Positions 9,614 through 18,870 of a stretch of DNA of 64,000 bases are shown here, one piece after another. Source of the DNA: Planococcus halotolerans (GTDB taxonomy: Bacteria > Bacillota > Bacilli > Bacillales_A > Planococcaceae); NCBI RefSeq assembly GCF_003289955.1, contig NZ_QLZR01000002.1, forward strand, positions 558,001 through 622,000. Reading direction: 5' to 3'. The number at the start of each line of letters is the position of its first letter. Position 1 is the first letter of the stretch. Position numbers and translations under genes: made by a program. The notes under the pieces are model-generated. The model worked only from the letters and a program-made list of their open reading frames with translations, was not told the origin of the DNA and did not search any database.

Positions 9614-11074
9614 TCAGCTATATTTTTTCAACGCTTCCATCTTCGCAATTTCTTTGTCGCTATGTGGATATTTTGTCGCTCCAATAATTTGATAATCTTC
9701 ATGCCCTTTTCCGGCGAGGATGATGATATCCCCCGGTTCCGATTGCTGAACTGCATGTTTGACTGCTTCTTCCCGGTCGCCGATGCAGGCATAGTTCGGG
9801 TGTGCCATTCCAATTTCCAAATCTTTCAGAATGCTGTCATACGACTCATCTCTTGGATCATCCGTTGTCAATACTACGTAATCGGCAACAGATGCTTTCT
9901 TAGCCATATTCGGCCTTTTCGATTTATCCCGGTTGCCTCCGGTGCCGACGAGGAAAATGATTTTATTCTTTTTAAAACCAGCCACTGCAGCCAAAGCTTT
10001 TTCAATGGCATCAGGTGTATGGGCATAATCGATGAAAACAGTGACAGGTGCATCGACTGCCACTTTCTGCATCCGTCCCTCTACAGGATCGATTGCCGCC
10101 AAGGCTTCAAGAACAGCACTCAATTTAAAGCCTTCCGCATATAAAGCAGTAATAGCTGCCAATGCGTTGGAAACGTTAAAGTGCCCCAATAATTTCATTG
10201 ATACCTGATATTTCCCTTCAGGGCATCTCAGCCTGAAGGTTGTCCCGTGCTGATCCATGGAAATTTCATCCGCTTTAAATTGGGCATCTTTTTCCAAGCC
10301 GTAAGTGAAGATCGGATGAGAAGTCATTTTTGCAAATTGTTCCGACCAAGGATCGTCTGCGTTCAGGACAGCACGTTTCTTTTCACGGAGGTCTTGGCCA
10401 AGTTGTGCGAACAGCAATCCTTTGGCATGGCCATATTCTTCCATCGTTCCGTGGAAATCCAGGTGATCGTGTGTCAGATTCGTGAAAATGGCCGTATTGA
10501 ACTCGACTCCGGCCAAACGTCCCAGCACGAGGCCATGCGAAGAAACTTCCATCGTCATATGGGAACAACCGGCCTCTTTTGCCTGCGCTATCATTTTTTG
10601 AGTTGTCAGGGCATCGCTCGTTGTATTAGCGGAAGGATGCATTTCCCCGTTGAGATTAAAACCGATTGTTCCTGTCAGAGCCGATTTCTCCCCCAACTTC
10701 ATCAGCATTGAATGGAGCATTCCGGCAACACTGGTTTTCCCGTTTGTTCCGGTTACACCAATCATCTGAATATCTTTGGAAGGATAATTGTAGAACTTCG
10801 AAGCTAACTGCCCCAATGCACGAACCGTGTCCTCAACTATCAGCACAGCCGGCCCTTCAACTTCAACCGGTTTTTCAGAAAGGATAAGTGTGGCACCGCA
10901 TTTTGTCGCCTGTTCTGCGAAGTCATGTCCATCTACCGTATAGCCTTCTATGCAGACGAATAGTGACCCAGGGACTGCATCCCTGGAATCCATTGTGATA
11001 TATTCTATTTTTTCAGGCAGCACGCCTGAAATCAGTTTATAAGGAATATTTTCGAGTAACTCCTTGCTATTCAT
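9614..11074 (-). CDS. murE: UDP-MurNAc-tripeptide synthetase MurE
   Basis: A 486-residue cytoplasmic Mur ligase that adds the third residue (L-Lys or meso-Dap) to UDP-MurNAc-L-Ala-D-Glu. The N-terminal substrate domain (about 1-95) is followed by the ATP loop GVTGTNGKTSVAG (about 107-119). The central domain carries MEVSSHGLVLGRL and NLTHDHLDFHGTM. The C-terminal domain has DYAHTPDAIEKAL, GTGGNRDKSKRP and the specificity motif TTDDPRDE. Dap-adding enzymes usually read DNPR here and Lys-adding ones D(D/N)P(N/A), so this DDPR is mixed. The strong resemblance to staphylococcal MurE in the central block, and L-Lys walls in Planococcaceae, make Lys plausible, but the third residue is not settled. 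Confidence 0.92.
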   Translation of the reverse strand: MNSKELLENIPYKLISGVLPEKIEYITMDSRDAVPGSLFVCIEGYTVDGHDFAEQATKCGATLILSEKPVEVEGPAVLIVEDTVRALGQLASKFYNYPSKDIQMIGVTGTNGKTSVAGMLHSMLMKLGEKSALTGTIGFNLNGEMHPSANTTSDALTTQKMIAQAKEAGCSHMTMEVSSHGLVLGRLAGVEFNTAIFTNLTHDHLDFHGTMEEYGHAKGLLFAQLGQDLREKKRAVLNADDPWSEQFAKMTSHPIFTYGLEKDAQFKADEISMDQHGTTFRLRCPEGKYQVSMKLLGHFNVSNALAAITALYAEGFKLSAVLEALAAIDPVEGRMQKVAVDAPVTVFIDYAHTPDAIEKALAAVAGFKKNKIIFLVGTGGNRDKSKRPNMAKKASVADYVVLTTDDPRDESYDSILKDLEIGMAHPNYACIGDREEAVKHAVQQSEPGDIIILAGKGHEDYQIIGATKYPHSDKEIAKMEALKKYS

Positions 11075-11088
11075 GAAAATCCTCCTAA

Positions 11089-12141
11089 TCAGGAAACCAA
11101 CGGTGACATTACATAAGCATAAAGCAATGCAGCCGAGGCTTTCAGTGAATCTGTATGGGTCCGCTCATAGGAATGTGAAGCTTCTATCCCGGGACCGAAT
11201 AATGCGTGTTTTACATCATAACCCGCACTGATCGCCGCTGATGCGTCTGAACCATAATACGGATAAATATCCAATTTATAATCTATGTCATTCTTTTTGG
11301 CCAAATCCACTAAATGACGGGTTAAACCATAATGATATGGGCCGCTTGAATCCTTGGCGCAAATTGAAACCGTATATTCATCAGAAGATTGGCCATCTCC
11401 AATCGCTCCCATATCCACGGCAATATATTCTTCTGTTTGTGCTGGTATATTCGAGTTGCCGCCATAACCGATTTCCTCGTTATTTGAAATGTAGAAATGG
11501 GTTGTGTATGGCAGTTTTTCAGCAGCGGAACTGAAATGCTTCACTATTTGGAGCAGTAAAGCCGTACTAGCCTTATCGTCTAAATGACGGCTCTTTACAA
11601 ATCCTGATTCTGTAGCAGTGAATCTTGGATCAAAAGATACAAAATCGCCCACCTCAATACCAAGTTCCCTAACTGCATCTTCCGAAAACGCTTTTTCATC
11701 AATCCTAACTTCCATATTATCAGCATTTCGTTCCGCTGTCCCAGCATCTTTATAGACATGGACCGTCGTCTGATGAAGCAGGATCGTGCCGCTCACGGTT
11801 TTCCCTGAAGCCATATGTATCAAACAATTTTCTCCTTCAATTGCATTGAATTTAAATCCGCCAACCAGGGATAATTTTAACCGGCCGGAAGGTTTTATTT
11901 CCTTTACCATCGCACCAAGCGTATCCACATGCGCAGTCAATAATCTATGGCGGTCGTCATTCTCGCCTTTGATTGTGGCGATGACGCCGCCTTTATGAGT
12001 TGTAGTATAATCGACGTTCCAGCTGTCCATCATTTTTTCTATCTTTTTCATTATTTCCATTGTGTAGCCTGAAGGACTCGGAATACCTGTCAATTCACCC
12101 AAAAGTCCAATCGTTTCTTTCGAATTCCATTGATATGTCAT
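11089..12141 (-). CDS. M42 family metallopeptidase (aminopeptidase/FrvX-like)
   Basis: A 350-residue M42 peptidase predicted to remove N-terminal residues from peptides in the cytoplasm, using two metal ions. Visible metal and catalytic motifs are LLTAHVDTLGAMVKE (about residue 66), SRHLDDKASTALLL (about 184), the base in SNNEEIGYGGNSNI (about 216), VDMGAIGD, and the closing GPGIEASHSYERTH (about 318). Relatives form large tetrahedral dodecamers. It lies 14 bases upstream of murE on the same strand, so the two may be cotranscribed. That could be incidental, since recycled peptides are not a known MurE substrate. RBS AAGGGGGCG precedes the ATG. Confidence 0.88.
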   Translation of the reverse strand: MTYQWNSKETIGLLGELTGIPSPSGYTMEIMKKIEKMMDSWNVDYTTTHKGGVIATIKGENDDRHRLLTAHVDTLGAMVKEIKPSGRLKLSLVGGFKFNAIEGENCLIHMASGKTVSGTILLHQTTVHVYKDAGTAERNADNMEVRIDEKAFSEDAVRELGIEVGDFVSFDPRFTATESGFVKSRHLDDKASTALLLQIVKHFSSAAEKLPYTTHFYISNNEEIGYGGNSNIPAQTEEYIAVDMGAIGDGQSSDEYTVSICAKDSSGPYHYGLTRHLVDLAKKNDIDYKLDIYPYYGSDASAAISAGYDVKHALFGPGIEASHSYERTHTDSLKASAALLYAYVMSPLVS

Positions 12142-12244
12142 ACATGACGCCCCCTTAATAGATTAATCATATCAAAATCAGGCGTTTTCGCACAGTCCCG
12201 ACTGTAGTATTATTAATGAATCCACGTGAAACCTGAGGTGTAAG

Positions 12245-13816
12245 ATGAAACAATTAAACGCAAGCCGCCAGAAAAACTTATTATTCCTTCATATTTATGG
12301 CTTTGCCAGTGTTTTGCATATTCTATTGAATATCCTATTCAGTTTCAATGCTGCCGTTTATGCACCCTTAACCGGCCTGCTTATCTATTCTACTCTTTTT
12401 CTTGCCAGAGAGCGCTTGTCGGAAAACACACTCCGATCGTTGCTCCTATACGCAATGAATTTATATCTCTTCATTTTGAACATAGAATCCTTGTCAGCTG
12501 TGACACTCGTTTACTTTGCTATTCCCTTAATGGTTGCCGCTTTATCAAATGAGCTTAAGTCAATGTCGGTTCTCACAGCAGCTACAATTCTTGAAGTGCT
12601 GGTACTGATATTATTTTTCGGACTGTTGGAAAGAACACCGAGCTATCAATACAATCATCTTTCCATACTTACTTTTTTAACCATTGTCATGCTGCTGACT
12701 TTCTTCCATACCTTCTATTTTAGCCGTTTATGGCATCAATTGCAGGATCGAAACAAGTCTATGGAGGAAGCGCTCATTTCCCGCGAAGGCTATTTGCAAT
12801 TATTTTTCGAAACAGCCAAAGATGCTATGGCCGTATTTGATACCAACAACCGCGTGATTGCCATCAACCCTGCATTCGAAGAATTATACGGCTGGTCGGC
12901 TGAAGATTCCTACGGCAAGAAAATTAATCCCTACCCGGAAGAAAAAGAGGAAATTGCAGATCTCCAGGCACTTGAATTGCTGAAAGGTAAAAGTTTCACT
13001 TTGCTGGATACCGTCGATATGAAAAAAGACGGCACAAAATTCCATGCCCAAATCACTTTGTCGCCTATCTTTGACAAGCATGGAAAAGTGATAGCGACTT
13101 CCGTAATCTCACGGGATATCACCTATCAGAAAGAATCCGAGCAACTGATTTTACAAAGTGAAAAGTTGAAGCTTGCAGGTGAAATTGCAGCGGGCGTTGC
13201 GCATGAAATAAGAAACCCCATGACTGTCATTTCCGGTTTTATCCAGCTGATTCAGCAGGATCCCAAGCATCCTTATCCGCAATATACCGAGCTAATACAC
13301 TCAGAACTGGAAAGGATCAATTTAATCATCAGTGAATTCCTGGTGCTGGCGAAACCACAAGCCCCGTCCGTAAAAGAATTCAGTTTACGCAGACTGATTG
13401 ACAATATCACATTGTTATTCAGCTCCGAATTCAATTTGAAAGGCATAATCTATAAAGAAAAATGGAATGATGATCAGGATTATATTCTTAGCGGCGAAGA
13501 GCACTCGTTGAAGCAGGTGTTCATCAATCTTTTCAAAAATGCTGCAGAAGCCATAGAACCCGGTGGATCCATTAAACTTTCTGTAGCTCTTTCTTCTGAT
13601 AAAATGATATCCATTATGATTGCCGACAGCGGCTATGGAATTTCATCAGAAAGCTTGAATAGAATTTTTGAACCGTTTTACACTACTAAAGAAAACGGTA
13701 CAGGGCTTGGTCTCCTTATCTCACAGAAAATCATTCAGGAACATGGAGGGGCTTTAAATATATCAAGCGAAGCTGGAAAAGGTACGACTGCTGAAGTGAT
13801 ATTGCCTATAAAATAA
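12245..13816 (+). CDS. membrane PAS-domain sensor histidine kinase
   Basis: A 523-residue sensor kinase. Residues about 12-170 contain five or six hydrophobic membrane helices with almost no extracellular loops, so the signal is likely within the membrane or sensed by PAS. A PAS domain at about 180-300 (LFFETAKDAMAVFDTNNRVIAINPAFEELYGW, then ISRDITYQKESE) precedes the HisKA H-box GEIAAGVAHEIRNPMTVI (about 310-330). The HATPase follows with N-box NLFKNAAEAIEP, IADSGYGISSE, FEPFYTTKENGTGLGL and GKGTTAEV. This is the orthodox NtrB/KinB-like subclass. No response regulator is adjacent on this strand, so it is an orphan kinase, as in sporulation-type kinases. GAGGTG lies seven bases before the ATG. 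Confidence 0.9.
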   Translation: MKQLNASRQKNLLFLHIYGFASVLHILLNILFSFNAAVYAPLTGLLIYSTLFLARERLSENTLRSLLLYAMNLYLFILNIESLSAVTLVYFAIPLMVAALSNELKSMSVLTAATILEVLVLILFFGLLERTPSYQYNHLSILTFLTIVMLLTFFHTFYFSRLWHQLQDRNKSMEEALISREGYLQLFFETAKDAMAVFDTNNRVIAINPAFEELYGWSAEDSYGKKINPYPEEKEEIADLQALELLKGKSFTLLDTVDMKKDGTKFHAQITLSPIFDKHGKVIATSVISRDITYQKESEQLILQSEKLKLAGEIAAGVAHEIRNPMTVISGFIQLIQQDPKHPYPQYTELIHSELERINLIISEFLVLAKPQAPSVKEFSLRRLIDNITLLFSSEFNLKGIIYKEKWNDDQDYILSGEEHSLKQVFINLFKNAAEAIEPGGSIKLSVALSSDKMISIMIADSGYGISSESLNRIFEPFYTTKENGTGLGLLISQKIIQEHGGALNISSEAGKGTTAEVILPIK

Positions 13817-13846
13817 AAAGGAGCCAGCTGGCTCCTTTTTATTTTT
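13813..13846. terminator. bidirectional terminator between convergent genes
   Basis: AAAAAGGAGCCAGCTGGCTCCTTTTT is a perfect palindromic hairpin with A/T runs on both sides. It serves the histidine kinase on the plus strand and the PepSY gene on the minus strand. Confidence 0.9.
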
Positions 13847-13858
13847 GTCCCAGTATAA

Positions 13859-14497
13859 TCAATCCTCATCCCGGTCATTGTCGTCGTTGTCTACCCAATC
13901 GTCATCATCATTCTCATCCTGCTCGAATTTGAGGACTTCTCCATCTTCTGCGTTAATTTCAAGTTCGAATTCCTTATCTCCGTTTACAACTTCCACATCA
14001 TAATGTTTTACGCTGTCATCATCATCCAGATCAAGTTCCACAATTGTACCGCCGTTCGATTGTTGCAAGGCAATTTCAAATGCCTCCTCAGCGGCAATCA
14101 AATCTTCTGGTGCAGCTTGAGTTCCATCGACGCCGCCCTGGTTCATTTCCCGGTCGTCGTCATCGTCGAGACGGTCACGGTCCTGCTCAAGTACATCACC
14201 TGTGAATGCATCGATCTCATAATCATATTCATGATCCTTGTCCCGAATCTCCACTTCATATTGCTTTCTGCCGTCGTCATCGCTCAATTCAATATCTGTT
14301 ACTTGCCCGTCGGAAAGGGCAAGAGCAATTGATGAAGCTTTCTCAAATCCGATCATCTCTCCTGTTGAAGTGTTGTTTGTGTCCTCTGAATTGTTATTTG
14401 CTGTGTTCGGCCCGGTAACTGAATCCGTATTTGCAAGGACGATTCCTCCAAACGCCAATACGCCTGCAGTTGCTGGGATTAAAATAAGTTTTTTCAT
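13859..14497 (-). CDS. secreted protein with two PepSY domains
   Basis: A 212-residue exported protein. A signal peptide or N-terminal anchor (KKLILIPATAGVLAFGGIVLANT) is followed by two PepSY repeats. The first covers about residues 48-108 (EKASSIALALSDGQVTDIELSDDDGRKQYEVEIRDKDHEYDYEIDAFTGDVLEQ). The second covers about 130-195 (EAFEIALQQSNGGTIVELDLDDDDSVKHYDVEVVNGDKEFELEINAEDGEVLKFE). The C-terminus is a run of Asp, Glu and Asn. PepSY modules are thought to inhibit peptidases or act as sensor modules outside the membrane. It is the last gene behind the response regulator, kinase and a second PepSY gene, resembling ykoG-ykoH-ykoI of B. subtilis. The acidic tail could bind divalent cations; this is inference. 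Confidence 0.8.
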   Translation of the reverse strand: MKKLILIPATAGVLAFGGIVLANTDSVTGPNTANNNSEDTNNTSTGEMIGFEKASSIALALSDGQVTDIELSDDDGRKQYEVEIRDKDHEYDYEIDAFTGDVLEQDRDRLDDDDDREMNQGGVDGTQAAPEDLIAAEEAFEIALQQSNGGTIVELDLDDDDSVKHYDVEVVNGDKEFELEINAEDGEVLKFEQDENDDDDWVDNDDNDRDED

Positions 14498-14640
14498 GTT
14501 CTGCTCCTCCTCAATTTGTTATACCTTTACCATATCCGCCGGTTCTGAGCGTATGCTTAAGGTAATATGAGAATTTGACGAGAAGTCGATGAAGATTTTC
14601 TCATTGTCAGAGCCGAACGGTTGCCGTCACTTATCTATAG

Positions 14641-15357
14641 TTAGTCATCCCAGTCTACAGAGAGTGTGTCCCCGCGGATGGCGTGAATCTGTATAGTGGC
14701 TTCCTGTTCTGTTGCCTCGTTTTCGATTTCAACGAGATAATAGCCGCCGTCCTGTGTTTCGGTAAATTCCACTTCCTGTACTTCGCCTTCCAATGTCTCC
14801 TTTGCTATCATTACAGCCTCATCCCTGGTTATGATGCGTTCGGGTTCCGTTGGAGTTTCGGCTTGAGACTGATCCGGAGCCGATTGTCCGATTTCCTCTT
14901 TTGAGATTTTATTGATTTCACCGGTTTCCGCTGACAGGGAAACAATCGATGCTTCAGTTTCACCGATTATTTTTACTTCATACTCATTTTGTTCTTTTAC
15001 ATAGTTGATTTCTTCAGTCTCCCCCTGGACTTCCTTGAGCGCTATTTCTTCCGCTTGTTTATCTGTCAGGGTTTTTGATGGACCTGTTTTTTCAATCAAC
15101 TCAATTGCAGCCACCTGGCCGGACTCCCGGTCGACTATAGCCTCGTATATTCCTTCATCTGTATGAAACTCTACGATAATTTCATTTCCTTCGATAGCTG
15201 TCTCATTTGCTGTTCCGCCATAGAGTTCTATGACTTTTGCGGAAGCTTCTGCTTCATTCAGCCGCTTTTCACTGTCTGCGGAATTAAACAGGAAGAAAAC
15301 AATGGCTATTCCCAGAATGACTGAAACTGCTATCACTGCTATCCATTTTTTCATCAT
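14641..15357 (-). CDS. membrane-anchored PepSY domain protein
   Basis: A 238-residue protein with an N-terminal membrane anchor (KKWIAVIAVSVILGIAIVFFLF, about residues 4-25) and up to three PepSY-like repeats outside the cell. The clearest are LTDKQAEEIALKEVQGETEEINYVKEQNEYEVKIIGETEASIVSLSAETGEI (about 97-150) and ITRDEAVMIAKETLEGEVQEVEFTETQDGGYYLVEIENEATEQEATIQIHAIRGD (about 175-232). Its ATG overlaps the stop of the upstream kinase (ATGA), so it is translationally coupled and probably part of the same signalling operon, perhaps controlling the kinase sensor domain. A 140-base gap separates it from the second PepSY gene. Confidence 0.8.
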   Translation of the reverse strand: MMKKWIAVIAVSVILGIAIVFFLFNSADSEKRLNEAEASAKVIELYGGTANETAIEGNEIIVEFHTDEGIYEAIVDRESGQVAAIELIEKTGPSKTLTDKQAEEIALKEVQGETEEINYVKEQNEYEVKIIGETEASIVSLSAETGEINKISKEEIGQSAPDQSQAETPTEPERIITRDEAVMIAKETLEGEVQEVEFTETQDGGYYLVEIENEATEQEATIQIHAIRGDTLSVDWDD

Positions 15358-16723
15358 GATCCCTCCTGTTTCGATTTTATTTCAGGAACATTAAAATCTG
15401 ATGAGAAAATGACGGAAACTGTTGTACCAAGTTGCTCGATGCTTTCAATTTCCAGTTTTAATTTCAGCAGTTCAGCTAAATGGGCAGCCAGCGACAATCC
15501 GAGGCCAAATCCTCCCGTTTCTCTTGCGCGGGCCTTATCGACTCGGTAGAAACGGTCAAACACGTAAGGAAGGGACTCTTTCGGAATGCCGTCTCCATAA
15601 TCTCTTATTTGGACCATAGCTGTTTCATCCATTTTGGCAATTATTTCAATGCGGTCCGAACTGTATTTACGGGCATTATCAAGAAGGATATAGAGTAATT
15701 GCTTAAATTTCACAGCGTCGGTCAGAACAATAAACGGTTCACTTTCCACTTTCAGTATGAATTCACGGTCATACGATTGGTTAAAAGCCGCAATAGTTTC
15801 TTCCATGAATGTCCCCAACTCCACTTTTTCAAACTCCGGCGCAGTCTCATTTCTGCGGGCAATCAGCAGCAGCTGTTCAATCATTTCTTTCATTCTGTCA
15901 GTCTCTGCGCGAATGGCGGTTATACTTTCTTTTGCTACGGCTTCGTCATCCAATCCCTGCCGTTCCAATAGCCTGGCGTAGCTGCCGATAATGGTCAGCG
16001 GCGTTTTTAACTCGTGGGAAGCATTTGAAACAAACTCTTCCTGTTTCGAATAATTCTCTTCCAATAAAGCCATCATGTCATTAAAGGTAAGCCCCATCTG
16101 TTTCAATTCATCATTGGATTGTTCAGCGACCGGCAGCTTTTGAAAGTTTCCGCTTTGCTGAATATTTTTCATCGTTTCAGTTAATGCAGCAATCGGCTTG
16201 GTTACTACACCGGCCAGCACCGCTCCAGAAATGATTACTGGAATCATCGCAAGCAGCACAGCCGCCGCTAATACCAATCGCAATGTCTCCAGATTATCTG
16301 AAACTTCACGGAGTGATTTTGCAATCAGCAGTTCTGCGTAGTACCGTCAGACCATATGAGCGGAGCTGTTGTATAAGCGAAGCGTTCGCCATCAACCATC
16401 ATCGTCCCTGAATCTTCCCCGGATTCAACAGGAAATTGAGTTGTTATGTCCGGCGACTGGACTGTCTCAAGCGACTGCCCCTCTTGGTCGGTTACTTTTA
16501 CCAAACCGGATACAGGCATATAGGCCCGTAAAATATCCGATGGATTAACGGTTTCATTGGCGGTGAAAGTTGAACGCAAAGCTTCACTGACAGAATCGAG
16601 TTCATCGACTTCGGTCGAATAAGCGAGCGAACTGAATGAATAATAGATGACTACGGTGAGAACAACCAAAATCACCAGCATCAGCAATGTCGAATAAAGA
16701 TGAATCCTATTTCGCAGTTTCAT
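15354..16723 (-). pseudogene. sensor histidine kinase disrupted by a frameshift
   Basis: Two fragments in different frames make up one HAMP-type sensor kinase. The first (16723-16325, 132 residues) has membrane helix 1 and most of the extracellular domain, and stops after APLIWSDGTTQNC. The second frame supplies LLIAKSLREVSDNLETLRLVL, membrane helix 2, HAMP (about 16230-16080), the H-box FVSNASHELKTPLTII, the N-box LLDNARKYSS, and ATP motifs GDGIPKE, DRFYRVD and GFGLGL to 15354. The shift sits near 16340-16352 in GGTACTACGCAGAA, where one added base would restore a ~456-residue kinase. The fragments could be a recent mutation, a reversible slippage or a sequencing error. The gene overlaps the response regulator by 17 bases. 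A TTG at 16283 could start a truncated, sensorless kinase. Confidence 0.85.
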
Positions 16724-17402
16724 TTGGCTGCTCCTTTAATACGTAGCCGACACCTCGAACAGTCTGGATATAAGTCGTGTTCTCGCCGGCATCCACTTTT
16801 TTACGCAAATAACGGATATAAACGTCAATAACATTGGTGTCGCCATAATAATCGTAACCCCAGACCGCATTCAACACCTGCTCACGGGTCAGCACCTGTT
16901 TCGGATGCTTCATCAGAAATAATAATAATTCGAATTCACGAGGTGTAAGTTCAATTTCACGGCCATTCCTGCTGACAGCCCTCGATATTTCATCCATTTC
17001 AAGTTTCTGGAAACGATGTGTTTCGGAATTGCCGTTGCCGTTTGTGCGGAGATTGGCCCGGATCCTCGCCAGCAACTCTTCAATTTCAAAGGGTTTTGTG
17101 ACATAATCATTTGCCCCAAGATCGAGCCCCGCAACTTTATCTTTCACATCATTTTTTGCCGTCAATAAAATCACCGGCAACTTCTCATCCGATGATCGTA
17201 TTCTCTTCAATACATCCAATCCGTGAATTTCGGGCAGCATCAAATCCAGCAGCACGAGATCCCATTCCTGCTCCCTGAATTTTATCAACCCTTCCGATCC
17301 TGAATGTGCCACTCCGGTTTCATAACCTTCGTACTTCAGTTCCAGTTCCAGAACCCTGGCAATATTTTTCTCGTCTTCAACTATTAAAATCCGATCGGCC
17401 AT
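16707..17402 (-). CDS. OmpR-family response regulator
   Basis: A 231-residue DNA-binding regulator. The receiver domain (about residues 1-115) has the acidic pocket in ILIVEDEKN, the phosphorylated Asp in WDLVLLDLMLPEIHG, the switch Thr/Ser in PVILLTAKND and the Lys in GANDYVTKPFE. The C-terminal winged helix (about 130-228) shows IELTPREFELLLFLMKHPKQVLTREQVLNAVWGYDYYGDTNVIDVYIRYLRKKVD. The ATG at 17402 has AGAGGTG seven bases upstream; a GTG three codons earlier overlaps that RBS. It heads an operon with a frameshifted kinase and two PepSY genes, like YkoG. Its cognate kinase may be inactive here, so its phosphorylation state is uncertain. Confidence 0.92.
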   Translation of the reverse strand: MADRILIVEDEKNIARVLELELKYEGYETGVAHSGSEGLIKFREQEWDLVLLDLMLPEIHGLDVLKRIRSSDEKLPVILLTAKNDVKDKVAGLDLGANDYVTKPFEIEELLARIRANLRTNGNGNSETHRFQKLEMDEISRAVSRNGREIELTPREFELLLFLMKHPKQVLTREQVLNAVWGYDYYGDTNVIDVYIRYLRKKVDAGENTTYIQTVRGVGYVLKEQPNETAK

Positions 17403-17464
17403 TCCAATCACCTCTTGAATTTATATTAGCAGTAATAAAAAGAAAAAAGCGACCCGCAGGCCGC

Positions 17465-18853
17465 TTATTTCAATACTCCTCTGATGTACTTAGCTTTATT
17501 CTTGTAAGGCGGGAATAGGACGTTGGTAGAAATTTTTGTCGACTTTTTCAAAATCGATTTTGCATGGGTAAAGTTTTCGAAACTCGTTTTCCCGTGGTAT
17601 GAGTTCATCCCTGAAGGACCAACACCGCCAAATGGCAAGTATGCGCTTCCTACGTGAGACACGGTGTCATTGATGCAGCCACCGCCGAAAGGCAATTCTT
17701 CAAGGAAGAAATTGATGGCGCGTTCATTTTCCGAGAACATATATGCTGACAGCGGCTTCGGCAGCTGGCGGATCTGTCTCAACAGCAGCGGCAGGTCCTG
17801 ATAAGTGATGATTGGCAGAATCGGCCCAAAAATTTCATCTTCCATTGATGGGCTGTCCCAGCTGATATTATCAAGCACTGTTGGCTCGATATAGCGATTG
17901 GAACGGTCTGTTTTGCCGCCGTATATGATATTTCCGGATTCCGCTTCGATCAGCTCAGCAAGTCTGTCAAAGTGTGAAGTAGAAACGATTCGGCCGTAAT
18001 CCGGGCTTGACTGCGCATTTTTTCCGTAAAAACCGCTGATGGCTTTTGTCAGTTTCTTCATGAATTCATCTTTTACGGATTCATGGACGCAGACATAATC
18101 CGGTGCGACACAGGTTTGGCCTGTATTCATCAATTTGCCCCAGGCAATCCGCTTGGCCGCCAAATCGATATCCGCAGTCTGGTCAACTATCGCCGGACTT
18201 TTGCCGCCAAGCTCCAAAGTAATCGGAGTCAGTCTTTCCGAAGCGGCTTTCATGACAACTTTTCCGACTTTGACACTGCCAGTGAAGAAAATATAATCAA
18301 ATGAAGCATGGATTAAAGCAGTCACTTCTTCGCGTTCCCCTTCCACAACACGCACATAATAAGATGGGAATGCTTCTTCGAGCACGATGCGGATCGCGCG
18401 TGCTACGTGAGGCGTTGTTTCTGAAGGTTTAACGATTGAGCAGTTGCCTCCGATAATCGAACCGATCAATGGCTCCATCACCAATTGGAACGGATAATTG
18501 AATGGCCCAATAATCAGAACGGAACCGTAAGGCTCGCGGATGACAAAGCTCTTCGACGGCTGAAGATGAAGAGGCGTTTTCACTTTTTCAGGTTCCATCC
18601 ATTCGTCGAGATTCTTCTGCATATTTCCGATGCTGTCGAGTACAAATCCGATTTCCGTTGCATAAGCTTCGAATTCACCTTTTCCTAAATCATGCTCTAA
18701 TGCCTGTGTAATAATTTCTTCATTTGCCAGAATGGCCTGTTTTAAATTCTCCAATTGCGCTTTTCGGAAATCCGCGGAGCGGGTCGCTCCTGTGTAATAA
18801 AAATTGCGTTGTTCCTGTATCATGCGTTCTACATCATTAGCAGTAAAGTTCAT
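17465..18853 (-). CDS. NAD(P)-dependent aldehyde dehydrogenase
   Basis: A 462-residue cytoplasmic aldehyde dehydrogenase of the YwdH/fatty-aldehyde (class 3-like) branch. The cofactor region has GPFNYPFQLVMEPLIG and IFFTGSVKVGK (about 125-200). The catalytic Glu lies in ITLELGGKSPAIVD (about 213). The catalytic Cys lies in MNTGQTCVAPDYV (about 248). EIFGPILPIITY is also conserved, and LPFGGVGPSGMNSYHGKTSFENFTH near the C-terminus is characteristic of this branch. The start at 18853 follows AGGAGGAAATTCG. It is immediately downstream of the Gfo/Idh gene, whose stop overlaps the leader region, so the pair is likely cotranscribed. Likely substrates are medium or long-chain aldehydes. Confidence 0.9.
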   Translation of the reverse strand: MNFTANDVERMIQEQRNFYYTGATRSADFRKAQLENLKQAILANEEIITQALEHDLGKGEFEAYATEIGFVLDSIGNMQKNLDEWMEPEKVKTPLHLQPSKSFVIREPYGSVLIIGPFNYPFQLVMEPLIGSIIGGNCSIVKPSETTPHVARAIRIVLEEAFPSYYVRVVEGEREEVTALIHASFDYIFFTGSVKVGKVVMKAASERLTPITLELGGKSPAIVDQTADIDLAAKRIAWGKLMNTGQTCVAPDYVCVHESVKDEFMKKLTKAISGFYGKNAQSSPDYGRIVSTSHFDRLAELIEAESGNIIYGGKTDRSNRYIEPTVLDNISWDSPSMEDEIFGPILPIITYQDLPLLLRQIRQLPKPLSAYMFSENERAINFFLEELPFGGGCINDTVSHVGSAYLPFGGVGPSGMNSYHGKTSFENFTHAKSILKKSTKISTNVLFPPYKNKAKYIRGVLK

Positions 18854-18870
18854 CGAATTTCCTCCTCGTA

